From assembly GCA_000708835.1 (NCBI GenBank), contig DF236965.1, positions 66,700-130,699 of the forward strand: a DNA stretch of 64,000 bases, in the 5' to 3' direction. The position numbers were made by a program, and so were the translations under genes. The notes under the pieces were generated by a model. The model saw only the letters and a list, made by a program, of their open reading frames with translations, had not been told where the DNA came from and ran no database searches. The stretch comes from Klebsormidium nitens (lineage: Eukaryota > Streptophyta > Klebsormidiophyceae > Klebsormidiales > Klebsormidiaceae). Positions 1 to 11,103 of the stretch are shown piece by piece. Position 1 is the stretch's first letter. Every line of letters begins with the position of its first letter.

Positions 1-3000
1 TCCTCAGGGCTGGCTTGCTGCTGCTTGTATGGCTGCAGGCAGGTGAGCGATGAGCAACGGTTTCTCTGCGCAACATCGCATGGCTACTCTCGACAAGCAT
101 TGGCATTTTGGGGGCATTGGATCTAGGGAGTGTCATTTTCATGTATGTCTAGTATTGACTCTGTTTGACTCTGGTTTAGGACGGTTTTGGGCTCATCATT
201 TGGACCTCGTGTCTTCAATAGCAGTGTCAGCATGAGCTGGTTGTCAATGTTGCCGGTGAGCAGCATTCTTGCTAACCTCTCTGTTTAGGACATGTGGACA
301 TGAAACTTGCACGATTTGGTAAAGCCTGGTGCTTAATGAGGTGGAGGATTCAAGACATCTTGTCTCTGAAAGGAAGCACAAGTAGTGGTTGACAGGCAAA
401 AGGCCTTTCCAGCTGCGGAATGCCTTATTCTTGGTCAAAAGAAGGAGCTTGTCAGAAACTTAAAGTAGTTTGATAATGTGTTCCCATCGTCACACGACCA
501 AAGCTTCTTCTCAAGGGCGAGAAGCGGGGCAAATATGGAACGGGCCCATTGAAATGCAGAGCTAGGCTTTGAAGGCACTGCTCAGCAGTCTAGGCCTATG
601 GTGTGGCTCTCCCGTAGTGCGCTCCCCCACCGTGTGCACTTTGCTGCAAGCTGTGCCGGAGTGTTTAGCATGCTCGCTGAGCCGAGTGACTCACTGGATG
701 TGGTCACAGGATGTTAGAGCCAGTGTATCAGACCCTAGGCTCCTTGACTAGCGCCCAGGATATGCCAACGGTGGGGTTTCTCTGGTTTAGATACTCCAGA
801 CGGAACGAAACGCTGCCTCGGTGAAGGCTCTTCAGGGCGGTGCCTGTGCCGCATGGTCCTGGCTGCAGCACTGCTGAGACCAGTTTCCGTCGCTTTGGTA
901 CCATTGTTGCCATGGCATCCTGCACCCGTCTTGCGGCACCCTTCTCAAGTTTTCCTCCCTGTTGTCAAGAGTTTTGACACCTCCTCTCACATTCCCGCTC
1001 TTTCTGCCTGTCAGGCTCATCCTTTGGGCTGGGCGTCGACGCTGCTGGCGTGGCCGTCGAGCGGCATGTTTCCAGCGGGCGCGCCCTGTCCCGGCACCTC
1101 CTCCAAGCTCTCGCGCCTAGTTCTGGAAGCTCGTCGGGAGGATCACCCAACGACGCCCCAACGGCAGCCCCCACCAAAACCCCAACGACGGCCCCGACCC
1201 CTACCCCGGTCGCTACACCCGCCCCAACTCCCACCCCCACAAAACCCGCCACGTCACCTCCACTCACGCCCTCCCCCACCACTGTTGCACCTGTGGCAAC
1301 CAACGGGCCAGCACCCACCTCGGCGCCAACCACGGCCGCCCCCACTGACACCCCCATTCCAGAGCTCACCACTCTACCACCTGCGGTCACGCCCGCGCCC
1401 GCCACGCTGCCCCCCCTCACGCCTGCACCGACCACGGCCGGTCCGACCCCCGCTCCCACCCCCCTGGCGACCACAGCGGCGCCGCTGCCCCCTGCCCCCC
1501 TCACCCTCGCGCCCACGCTGGCCCCCATCCAGCCGCCCAGCCCCCCCCCAGGTAAAAACACGCCTTCGCCGCTCCCTTCTCTTGTGCCCGCCACGCCGCC
1601 GCCCACGCCCCCCGCCACGTCATCGCCGCCAGGTAATTCGCTCGCCCCTCTCACGGTTAACGAGTCCGCTCCGGCGCCAGCACTTGTAAAGCCCGTCGTG
1701 GTTCCTAACACGGTTAACGAAACTGCTCCGGCCCCAACACTTGTGAAGCCCGTCGTGGTTCCTAACACGGTTAACGATTCTGCTCCCGCCCCAGCACTCG
1801 TAACCCCCGTCGTGGCTCTGGCCGAACCGCTCGCGCCCGCCCCCATTGCGAGCGTCACAGGAGCCTCGCCAGGTATGTCCCCCACCTCGCCCCTCGTTTT
1901 AGCACCGCCCGATTCGCCTGCCGCCGCACCGCAAGAAAGCGCCATCCGGGTAGGTTCATTAGTCTTTTCCACCCCACCGAAGTTTCTCGCTGCACCACTG
2001 TCCGCTCCACTGCCCCCTAACGCCACCTCAGGTAGGCCCCCCCCTCCCGTGTTCGTCCTTCCATCAGACTCCCTGGCCCCAGGGCCCGCCGCAGTCTTGT
2101 CCCCTGCATCGCCAGGTGGGTGTGTCCTTGATATCCATTCTTTCTAGCTCTCTCGTTTTGACCACCGTCACCTGGCGCAACTCTTGGTTTGTCAACAGAT
2201 GGGTTCTGTCCCCCCCCCTGGGTCACTTGCTGAGGGTCACTCCGCTTTATGTACACCAATGTTCTTCCTGGTTGAACGTGAGCTTGGGAGTGAATGCAGG
2301 CCATGTTTTGCTTCAAGATTTTAGAAGTCAAACCTCTTAAAAAATCTATGTTTTGCAAGCCTCAGCAAAGGGAACATGTTCGGGTCGACGTATGCTCTTG
2401 TGATTTTCATAGTAAAAGTGTGGCGCGTTCAAAGTGCCATGGAAGAGGAGGCAGCATTTTTTAAGGCTTCGAGAGCGCATCTGGTGTCTATGAATAGTGC
2501 AACTGAAGGGAGAGGCGAGAGCGGGGGACAAGTTGCAGTTGAGGATTACGTGGATTCAGCCCTTGTCTTACGTTTCACCTGTTTGTATCAAGCTCTTCAT
2601 GAGGTGCAGAAAACCTGAGCAGTGTTTGGGCATGACGTAAGCTTGACATGAGCTGTTGATGCGGAAGCGCTAGGCTGCAGTGCAAGTTACGTCCACATGG
2701 GTGTCACTTGTGGCATCTTCAGTTTGGGTAGGACGAGCTCTGACAGGTGCACTTTTGGCAGGGCCAAACGATTTCAGACCCACCTATAGCAAAGAGCGCA
2801 GCTTATCATCATGTGAAGTACAAAGTGGGTGACTACTGCTGTCAAATGGAAGCTAGTTTGTCCCTGTGAAAATACCTTGAATTGGTAAAGATAGTTTTGC
2901 CTCGGTGACACTTTGTGTACAGGGCCGCAACTCCGCAGTGAATCAAGTACTTTTCTTAGTCCATGGCCTCCACTCCTGTCTTTGGCAACTTAAGTATATA

Positions 3001-6000
3001 TGCGTTGCATTATGTGCTGGCAGCACTAACATAACCATATGGATTCAAAACTTTTTCACCTCCTATCCTTCCATGTTTATCCAGCCTTTGTGGTTGCCGC
3101 TCTTCGCCTGGCACCAAACCTGCTTTCTTTCTTGCTTTTCGCTGCCGCTTCCTCCCTCAAGTCATAAACACACTCATTTCTTTGTGGGGCACTCCCTCAT
3201 CGTCCAGATTACAACCCAATTTTACTCTTCCCCCCCCTGCAGCGTGCCTGCCTGGGACCCCTTCCTGTGACCCCCTAGTGGTGAAGCTGCTCCTGTCCAA
3301 CACCGACTACGGCACGCTCAGCCAGTACCTCTTTGCCGAGCTGGCTTCCCAGCTTGGGCTGCAAAGCAACCAGTTCCAGATCTCAGCAGTTACCGCAGGC
3401 GCGGGCCGTGAGTTCAACGTCACCTTCTACATCCTCCCAGTCTCGGGGTTCAACATCTCGGCGCCGATCGCGCAGAACGTTTCGAGGTCGCTGTCGACGC
3501 ACACAGTGAAGCTGGACCAGGCGCTGTTTGGGAACTACACGTTCTTCTACGCGGTGCCCAACTCGGCGCTTGAGATTGCGCCGACATCCCCGCCCGGTAA
3601 GTTGCCCCGCTGGTTGTATCAATTAGGGGTTTCTGTAAATTTGGTCAGGCGTCGTTTCTTTGACAGGTTACTCTTATAACGAGTCTGTCAAGTTCAAGCC
3701 TCATTGCCTGCATCAGGTCAGGATGGAAGCTCCATGCAGCCAGCGGCCCTATTTAAGAAGCTTTCTGGACGCTCATGCTTGTATATCCTAGCATCTGCGT
3801 ACTGTCCATCTTGGTCCCCTCGCAACTACATGACTTGCTTTTGGCAAAAGAGAAGCCATTCTTCTCAGCAAGCAACTATGGTCTGAACACTCTATACCTA
3901 CTTTAACATGCCAATTCCCCTAAAGCTGCCATACCTTATGCCAAAGCTGACCCCTTACGCACCTTCTCCTCAGTGGCCCCTGCTCCGGCGCCAGTCCCGG
4001 CACCGGCCCCGGCGCCAGGCCCAGCTAATAGCACGGTTATACCGCCTGTAAATACCGGTGGAGGAGGGGGCGGCGGTGGGGGTAGTGGCACAATCATTGC
4101 TGTGGCAGCAGCAGTGGGGGGGGCGGCAGTTCTTGCGGTGGCTGCACTGGTACTGTGCTGCTGCTTGTGTAGAAAGAAGAAGGTGGAGGAACAGGACGAC
4201 GCGTTCAGCGAGTACAGCAAGACCACCTCCGTCAACACGGGTGAGCGCGCCGGCGCAGGCCTTACCTGTTCATATGTTTCACTTTGCTCTGGTCGTAGGA
4301 TTTCGCTGTCAGGTTGCTTTGGTTGGCTTGTGCGTCTCCTTATGTAGCAATCACCGACTAGGTTACTGCTTAAAAGAGTGCTGTATGTCTGATTGCGTCC
4401 CAGCTGCGTGGATGCGGGGACGATCTGGCAAAGACGCGGCTCAGAATTCTGCCGAAACGCTGGCTAAAGGGCCAGAGAACATACTGCGAAGGTCTTAGCA
4501 AGCTGATGTTGTTCACTCTGACAGAGAGTCCAGCTGTTGTCGGTGAGACCACCACGATTCTGTAGCATTGCAACTCCGCACCTCGGTTAACATGTTTCCA
4601 GGCTTTCTACCCCGCCTCCCCTCGAAGAAACTTGCACTCGTTTAGACCTCGCTTTCTGTATGGTTCGTGCCATTCTTTCTCCACAGCCTCTGTTCTGCTG
4701 CACGACCCTTTGGATACGGCCATTGTGCAAACAGGATTAATGACCAACTTCTTCCTTTCTCCCCGTGCAGCGTCTGCCCTGCTGACGCGTCCCCACGAGA
4801 AGCCGTTCCGTACGCTGTCGTCGGCAAGCATGCCGTCGGATAGCCTGCCGCGCCCGTCCAGTGCTCGCGTCTTCACTTATGAAGAGCTGGCGGACGCGAC
4901 CAACGGGTGGGACCCCATGTATCTGCTGGGAGAGGGCGGATTCGGCAAGGTCTACAAGGGCGTGCTCAAGGACGGGATCAAGGTCGCCGTCAAGAAGCTC
5001 ACGGTAAGCGAAGTTCGCACGGAAGAAGGGTTTCGAGAATCATTGAGGAAGTGAAGCGCCTCTGAATGGGTAGGTTAGTCTGAGCGGTAAGGGTGGGTAC
5101 GGGTGAATTACGCGTTTTTAGTCTTACCGGAACTGTTTCCGAGGTTCACTTTTTCCTGGCTTCTACCTCCGAGAAGTGTCCGATGATAAAGAAGGGCTGG
5201 GTCATGGTGGCAGTCGTAAAGAAGATGACTTGTGGGGTCTGCAACTGCGGCGGAGTTTACTGATTCGTAGTTTTGGTTTCAGCTTCAAGTAGCTTCTTTG
5301 CGTCTGATGGTAAGTGTCGCATGCTTGCTTCAGGCTGGAGGCCATCAGGCGACGGCAAGCTCACTAGTTTCTGACACGCTTTTCTTCTTCGATCACATTC
5401 TCTCAAACGTGATTCTCGTAGCCAGTGTTCCATGAGGGGGTTACCGGGGCGAACTCCTTTTTGACACTTTTGTCAGCTTCAATAGCGCATCACTCATGAA
5501 TATTCACAGTGAGTGTTGGCGCTGGCTGCAGGTGGGGGGCCACCAGGGCGACCGCGAGCTCACTACTTTTTGACACTCTTTCACCTTAATCAGTGCTTCA
5601 CTCATAAACCTCAGCAAGTGTCGCACGGTGGCTGCAGGTGGGCAGCCACCAGGGCGACCGCGAGCTCACCAGTTCTTGACACTCTTTCAGCTTCAAGTAG
5701 CGCCATCAGTCCTAATTCTTACAGCGAGTGTCGCGTTGCTGGCTGCAGGTGGGCGGCCACCAGGGCGACCGCGAGTTCCAGGTGGAGGTGGAGATGCTGA
5801 GCCGGCTGCACCACCGGCACCTGGTGAAGCTCATCGGCTACTACTACCGCCCGGAGCAACAGCTGCTCTGCTACGAGCTCGTCATGAACGGCTCGCTCGA
5901 GAACCACTTGCACGGCCAGGGCAGGGGACGTGAGGCCTTTTCTCTGCTTACGCGAGTTATATGAATGTTCTGAAGTCCGTTATAACCTGCGCGTATGGAT

Positions 6001-9000
6001 CCCGTTCTTCTTTCTGACACCGTTCAGCCGCATGCAGCGGGGTGTTGTGGATTTGAGATTTTATGTGACTTCTTTCCCGGGTGCATTCGTCTTTGTACTG
6101 TTCGCTGTGTTGTGGCTTTGAGATGTTATGTGGCTTTTCCTGCTGGGTACTTTTCTCATTTTATTTTTCTCGTTGGAGACTCGCCTCTGAGCAGCGGTGT
6201 TCATTTGAGTCCGTGAAAGGTCGGCTGTTTGACATCACTTCAGGTCAAGAAGGGCTTGAGCCTCCTTGTTGCAGTGGTGCAAAGTAGTGTCTCTCTGCTG
6301 GTGTTAACTCTGCGTGGGCTGCTGAGAAGGGTGCGCCGATGACGATAGCACAACGTTGTTGAGAACCGAACGCGAGCAACGGCTCGCTTGAGGAATTCTT
6401 CTTTGTCACTACCACCGAGGCGCCCCTCTCTACTTGGTACTATCCTGACCGAAGCTGAACTTACCTTTCTTCGGCTTTATCTTCTCGTCAAGAAAGAACC
6501 TTCTGCAGCCGATCCAACCTTCTTCCAGCTTCTCTTTTATGAAAACAACGAGTACTGCCGGGTTGAGTTCGTAGCGGTTTAGCTCTGAGTAGTTTGTCGA
6601 CTTCTCAATTGGACGTACGAGAGTCAATCGAGTTCAAAAAATGACGAGGAGTCCCCTGCCAAGGGTTTCAGCAGCAACCCAGACAGAAATTTGACGCAGA
6701 AAGATTGCAGGCAACACCCATTGAATTCTGAGATGCGTTTCTCGCAGGGCGGCCCCCGGGCGCGATGTGGCAGCCGCTCGCGCTGGACTGGGACGCGCGG
6801 ATGAAGATTGCGATCGGCGCCGCGCGCGGGCTGGCGTACCTGCACGAGGACTGCCAGCCGACGGTGATCCACCGCGACATGAAGGCGTCCAACATCTTGC
6901 TAGAGGACAACTTCCACGCCAAGGTCGCCGACTTCGGGCTCGCCAAGATCGCGCCCGACAACCGCAGCGACTACCTGACAACCAGGGTCATGGGGACCTT
7001 CGGGTGAGGCGCGGGGAGAGCGGCTCTGATAGGCCTTGTGATTGGATGTATACCCGCGCCCTTGCTGGGCCGCCCACAAGCAGACGATGAATGTCGAAAA
7101 GAGAGCGAAGGACACGGGGGACAAGGACCAAACCAAGGAAGTGCTTAGACTTCAGTGTATAGAAGTCGTGCGCACAAAGCCCTTGATCGTGTCGAAGCTG
7201 GGTCTTGGTTTGTTGTGCTCGGAGTTATCCACCTTCCCATTGGTCGGTTGACGCAGCGCACAATCGCTGCTGTACTTTCTTTCTTTCCCACTTACGTTTT
7301 CAATCCACTAGAAGCCAATATTGGTTGAGTGAGGAGGTGAGTATCCAAATTTGGAGCACGTCGTAATATGTTTCTGAAATCTCCTTTGTGGTGTGTAGGT
7401 ACGTTGCTCCGGAGTATGCGATGACCGGGCACATCATGGTGAAGAGCGACGTGTACAGCTACGGCGTGGTGCTCCTGGAGCTGCTCACCGGGCGCAAGCC
7501 GGTCGACATGTCGCAGCCGCAGGGGCAAGAGAACCTCGTCACTTATGTCAGTGCCCCCAGACGCCAACGCGCCTCGACGTAAACGCACCTATTCGTTGCC
7601 TTGTTACCATCTCGAAAGAGATTGCAGCCAAACTAAATTTGGCTCGTAAGAGTCTTGCCTGGACTGCTTTGCTTGGCAGCCAAAAGCCTCCTCCTTGACG
7701 GTTGAAGCGCGGCTTTCTCGCTCTCTTCCGGAGCATCCTCCAAGGAACGCGCAACTTTTGTAGGGCTGACTCGCGCTGTTCACTGCCCCTGTCTCCAGGC
7801 GCGGCCCTTATTGTCCGACCCCGATCGGGTGGAGGACCTGGTGGACCCCCGGCTGGGCGACGCGTTCCCCTTCGAAGACCTGCTCAAAGTCGCCACGATC
7901 GCCCTGGCGTGCGTCCACCCTGACCCCGCACGCAGGCCGCATATGGGAGAGGTGAGTGCTCAAGGGCTTGTTCGACGGTGAAGCATGTTGCATCCGGCAA
8001 GAGCGTACAAATGAGTCAGAAAATCGTGCGTGAGAAGCTTTATATGCCAGTTTTGGCTCTTTCCCAATCGTACTACGGTCCAGCAGTCTGTATGTTGGAA
8101 GGGGACAGGTCCAGAGTTGGGTCACGGTGGCGTGTCGGGCGGGAGCTGAGAGGAGTGTGAAGGAAAACCTCTGGAGCCTTTGGTCTCTTCAAGGAAGCTA
8201 TTGAAGCGTCGTCTCTCTTTGGAAGCATTTTCGAGCAGCGTGTAGGACTTGCGCCGTTGCTCCCTTAAGCATGGGATGACCTCTTGATTCACTTTGTGAA
8301 GCATTTGCTGAGCTTCTTTGCCCGACAATTGATCACCTTTAATCCAGGTTCTGTTTACTTGCTTGGAGACTGAGGTGACCCTGTCTGATTTGTCTTGCTT
8401 GGAAGATGTATTTACCCGAGGTTCCGCTTCCGCAGGTCGTCCAGAAGCTGCGGATGTTGCAGCGGTCCCCGGCCAACGGGGCGGAGAGCCACCAGAGCGA
8501 CGACTGCGCAACGGGGCGGGACATGGAAACGCTAGCGAGCACGCTCAGCGGACCCCTGCCAGCCTACACGCAGTCGCAGTAAGGCGCTTTTCCGGGGTAT
8601 TCGACAGTTGTGAATACAGAGTCGCTGATCCACAAATCTGTTTCGGAGAGGTTTTGGATTGGACCACACCCTGTTTTAGAGAGCTGTTACCGTGTATTGG
8701 ACAGACAAGACCGGTGCTCGTTTTCACAGCGAATATGCGAACGCTGTGCTTGCTCTCTTCAAGGCTCCTGTTCTCAGTCTGCGGATTTGGACCGACTATT
8801 CGTGTCGCCTCGCTTATCACTGCGGCAGAGAACGTTTGGGATCGAGTTGAGGAACGACGATCTGGTTTTGTTCGCAGGAGCACAGCCCAGATGTCCCCTG
8901 GCGCTCTTCGACCTTCTTTTTCTTTCTCTGATGTCTTTTTCCCGCTCCTTATCTCCCAGGCCCTTCCCGGGGGGGTACATGTCGACCGCGTACCCCCGCT

Positions 9001-9173
9001 TCCCTATGCACCGCTCCATGGAGCTGCCCCCCCACACAACGAGCTCGAGGTTCCAGTCGGAGAACATGAGCGTCGGGGATACCGACTCGATGCGCTCGCA
9101 GTCGATCATGCTCGATCACGACCAGCTGGCGCGAACCACGGTCTTCAGCGAGGGCCTCGAGGAAGGCCGGTAG
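1..9173 (+). CDS. ALE2: ALE2-like receptor-like protein kinase, 5' partial
   Basis: A membrane receptor kinase of the plant ALE2 family (Ser/Thr phosphorylation of unknown partners at the plasma membrane). Exons by phase: 1-42, 1015-2115, 3243-3596, 3974-4240, possibly 4525-4542, 4771-5003, 5749-5929, 6748-7003, 7399-7546, 7799-7951, 8436-8578, 8960-9173 (TAG). The first exon reads [13 protein letters not shown], the end of a signal peptide, so the start codon lies upstream. Order: Pro/Thr/Ala-rich wall-type ectodomain (about 370 residues), a globular ALE2-type domain with [11 protein letters not shown], a glycine run, one membrane helix ([20 protein letters not shown]), a basic stop-transfer (CRKKK), then the kinase: [39 protein letters not shown]. 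All catalytic residues are present, so it should be an active RD kinase. PERK kinases share the proline-rich plan, but the juxta-membrane domain and kinase favour ALE2. Confidence 0.88.
1653..1823 (+). repeat. 57-base tandem repeat, three copies, in kinase ectodomain
   Basis: Three in-frame copies begin at 1653, 1710 and 1767. Each encodes 19 residues of the type [19 protein letters not shown]. The second and third copies differ from the first mainly at the residues after Asn-Glu/Asp, and the third decays after PALV. This is a coding minisatellite that lengthens the wall-facing proline-rich region. Confidence 0.9.
5275..5790 (+). repeat. Tandem array of acceptor-plus-exon-start copies in kinase intron
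   Basis: The real exon start at 5749 follows CTGGCTGCAG and begins GTGGGCGGCCACCAGGGCGA. Near-identical acceptor plus exon starts occur at 5532 and 5638, and degraded ones near 5439 and 5338. Spacing is about 95-111 bases. Each unit also shares an intronic segment (TTGACACTCTTTCAGCTTCA type, then AGTGTCGC before the acceptor). Used as acceptors, the 5532 and 5638 copies would give [11 protein letters not shown]-type ends that hit a TGA within about fourteen codons. Confidence 0.88.
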
Positions 9174-11103
9174 CGGCATCGGCGCGCGGGGGAGGCGGTC
9201 GGGGCGGGGAGTGCACGGGATGCCGACCGATGGGCTTGACAGGTGTCCGAGGTAGGACCGTGATCGCGCGATGCTCGGAGGGTTTGTTCACGAATGTGGA
9301 GAGAGGAGGGGGATTACGGCAGCTGATACGGATCCTGAGTTGTGCGAAGAAGGTCGCGCTGCGGAAGCGCGAAAAGGGTGCGGGAAAAAGGGGCGGAAAG
9401 GTGGTGAGCTCCAGCCGGGGCCTCTGCTGATGGACGTCAGCTTGTATTTTAGGACGCGTCCGAACACGTAGGATACTGACCACAACGTCTCGCAGTCGAG
9501 TCTATAGAGGTCGTCTTATAATGGGTGGCACCGTCAAAACAGGACTTGGGGTTTTGGAGAAAGTTGTCACATTAACTGCCTTATTGCATCTAACCATCTT
9601 AGTTGAAAAACCTCTAAAAGCATGGCGTGTATGCAGACTTAAGCATACCGCTGGATTGACCAGCATGATCAACTGGAATTCAAGATACACACATCTGCGG
9701 TGGCCTCCTCGTCGATCCCCCAGTAGATTTTGGATGTATGAGCCTGGCGTGTATGTCTATGATCTTGATAAGGTTTTATTATGCGGAATATATAGACATG
9801 GTCGCCTGATAGAACGATGTTCCTCTCTTGCTGGGGGCATGCATGAAATACCCCGCCTAGGGGTGCTGTAGCTCAGCGTCGGTAGGCCATCTCGCGCATT
9901 CAATTGCATCACAAAGTCGATAATCGACAGCCGCCCATGCACATGGAGCAGTTATAGTACTTTGGTTTTGGGCCGTGCCCGGGGCCGTGTCTTGCTTTGG
10001 CGCCTTAAGCACTAGGCCCGCGCCCACGTTGGGTATTTGGCATGACGCGCGTTCCAAACAATTGCGCGCGTCCATATCCATTCAATTTCACATATTCGAA
10101 TTGACGCCAGCGCTGTGTTGACAAAGATTTCTTGCATGAAGCAAACCACTAAAGAGTCGGCGCAAATTCGCAACGATCATCAGAACCTTCTTCGGATCTG
10201 AAGATGGCGTCGATCTTCGGATAAGCGCTTGCAACTCATGATCGCCGCCGCGCCCTTATTGTTGTCCGACTGGGCTCGCTCCTGTCCCTGCTAGTAAGTT
10301 GCTAAAAAGGGCAGAGGCCGGCGTGGCTGTGCGCCCCGTATCTCTTCACATAGCGATGTCGCCGATTCTCCGCTGTAGGATGGCCGGACCCGCCGGATTC
10401 ACGTGCCCTACCACAGGCCCTCATTGTCACCACAATGCAATGGGATCGTACGACGCTCGAGTTGCGAGCCTAGGCTAGCACATGCACACTTTGTATTTCT
10501 TATGTGTAAGATAGAGCTACAGTAGTTTAAAGTACGCTGTGTCAATTGCAGATACGATGTGACGTTCGGACAAGAAGTCGGGGCTGATCGATCGTGGAAA
10601 TACTGACTCCGCTAGCAGCTAGGCAGCAGTCAAGGCTGGTCCACTCTAGCGCACTAGACATCAACACAGCCGCCTCTTACGCCAAGCTGATCGTCGAATA
10701 ATGACGACATACCTCCGCTGTATGCCGTGATCCACCAAATTCTTAGCATGCTCACCGGCTTCAAGAGGTAATATTCTTTTGGGACGAGGGCTCTCGATCA
10801 GGCCCAAAAAGGATAAAGCGCCGAAACAGACGCTGTAGAGAGCTGACACGCCTAGCAAACATGGTACAATCCCGCTTTGGAGCACGTAACTCTCATTTGT
10901 ATCTCTCAAAACAATTGGTTTACACACAATGGAGAGAATGCCAGCTACTTTTTGATAGGTAGCAGAGAGGAAAAAGAAGTCACCCCTGCCTTCTAAAAGC
11001 GTCAGGCCTTTTTGGCAACCAAGGTGGGGCCCACCTCCAAAGGGATTCTCCCCACGCATTGGGTACCATCCTTTTTTCCAGGCAGCTTATTGAAAGGGAA
11101 GAT
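9174..11103. other. Intergenic region between receptor kinase and stress protein
   Basis: No coding exon is recognisable. An open frame of 116 codons (9521-9871, +) has no recognisable motif and no splice partners; it could be 3' untranslated sequence or chance. A tRNA-like A-box string lies near 9868-9884 without a matching B box. The 3' untranslated region of the kinase and the promoter of the downstream gene must lie here, but I see no clear boundary signals. Confidence 0.6.

Noticed and set aside
965-2026. 353-codon minus-strand frame opposite the proline-rich kinase exon
   Set aside because: Gly/Ala/Val-rich complement of proline and threonine codons. The plus strand is phased with flanking exons of a recognisable receptor.
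9521-9871. 116-codon plus-strand frame after the receptor kinase
   Set aside because: No recognisable domain, no coding-like composition compared with real exons, and no splice links.
9863-9910. tRNA-like start (TGTAGCTCAGCGTCGGTAG)
   Set aside because: No B box, T arm or acceptor stem follows within tRNA length.
10661-11059. 132-codon minus-strand frame before the stress protein
   Set aside because: No motif, no splice partners, and it lies in the likely promoter of a recognised gene.
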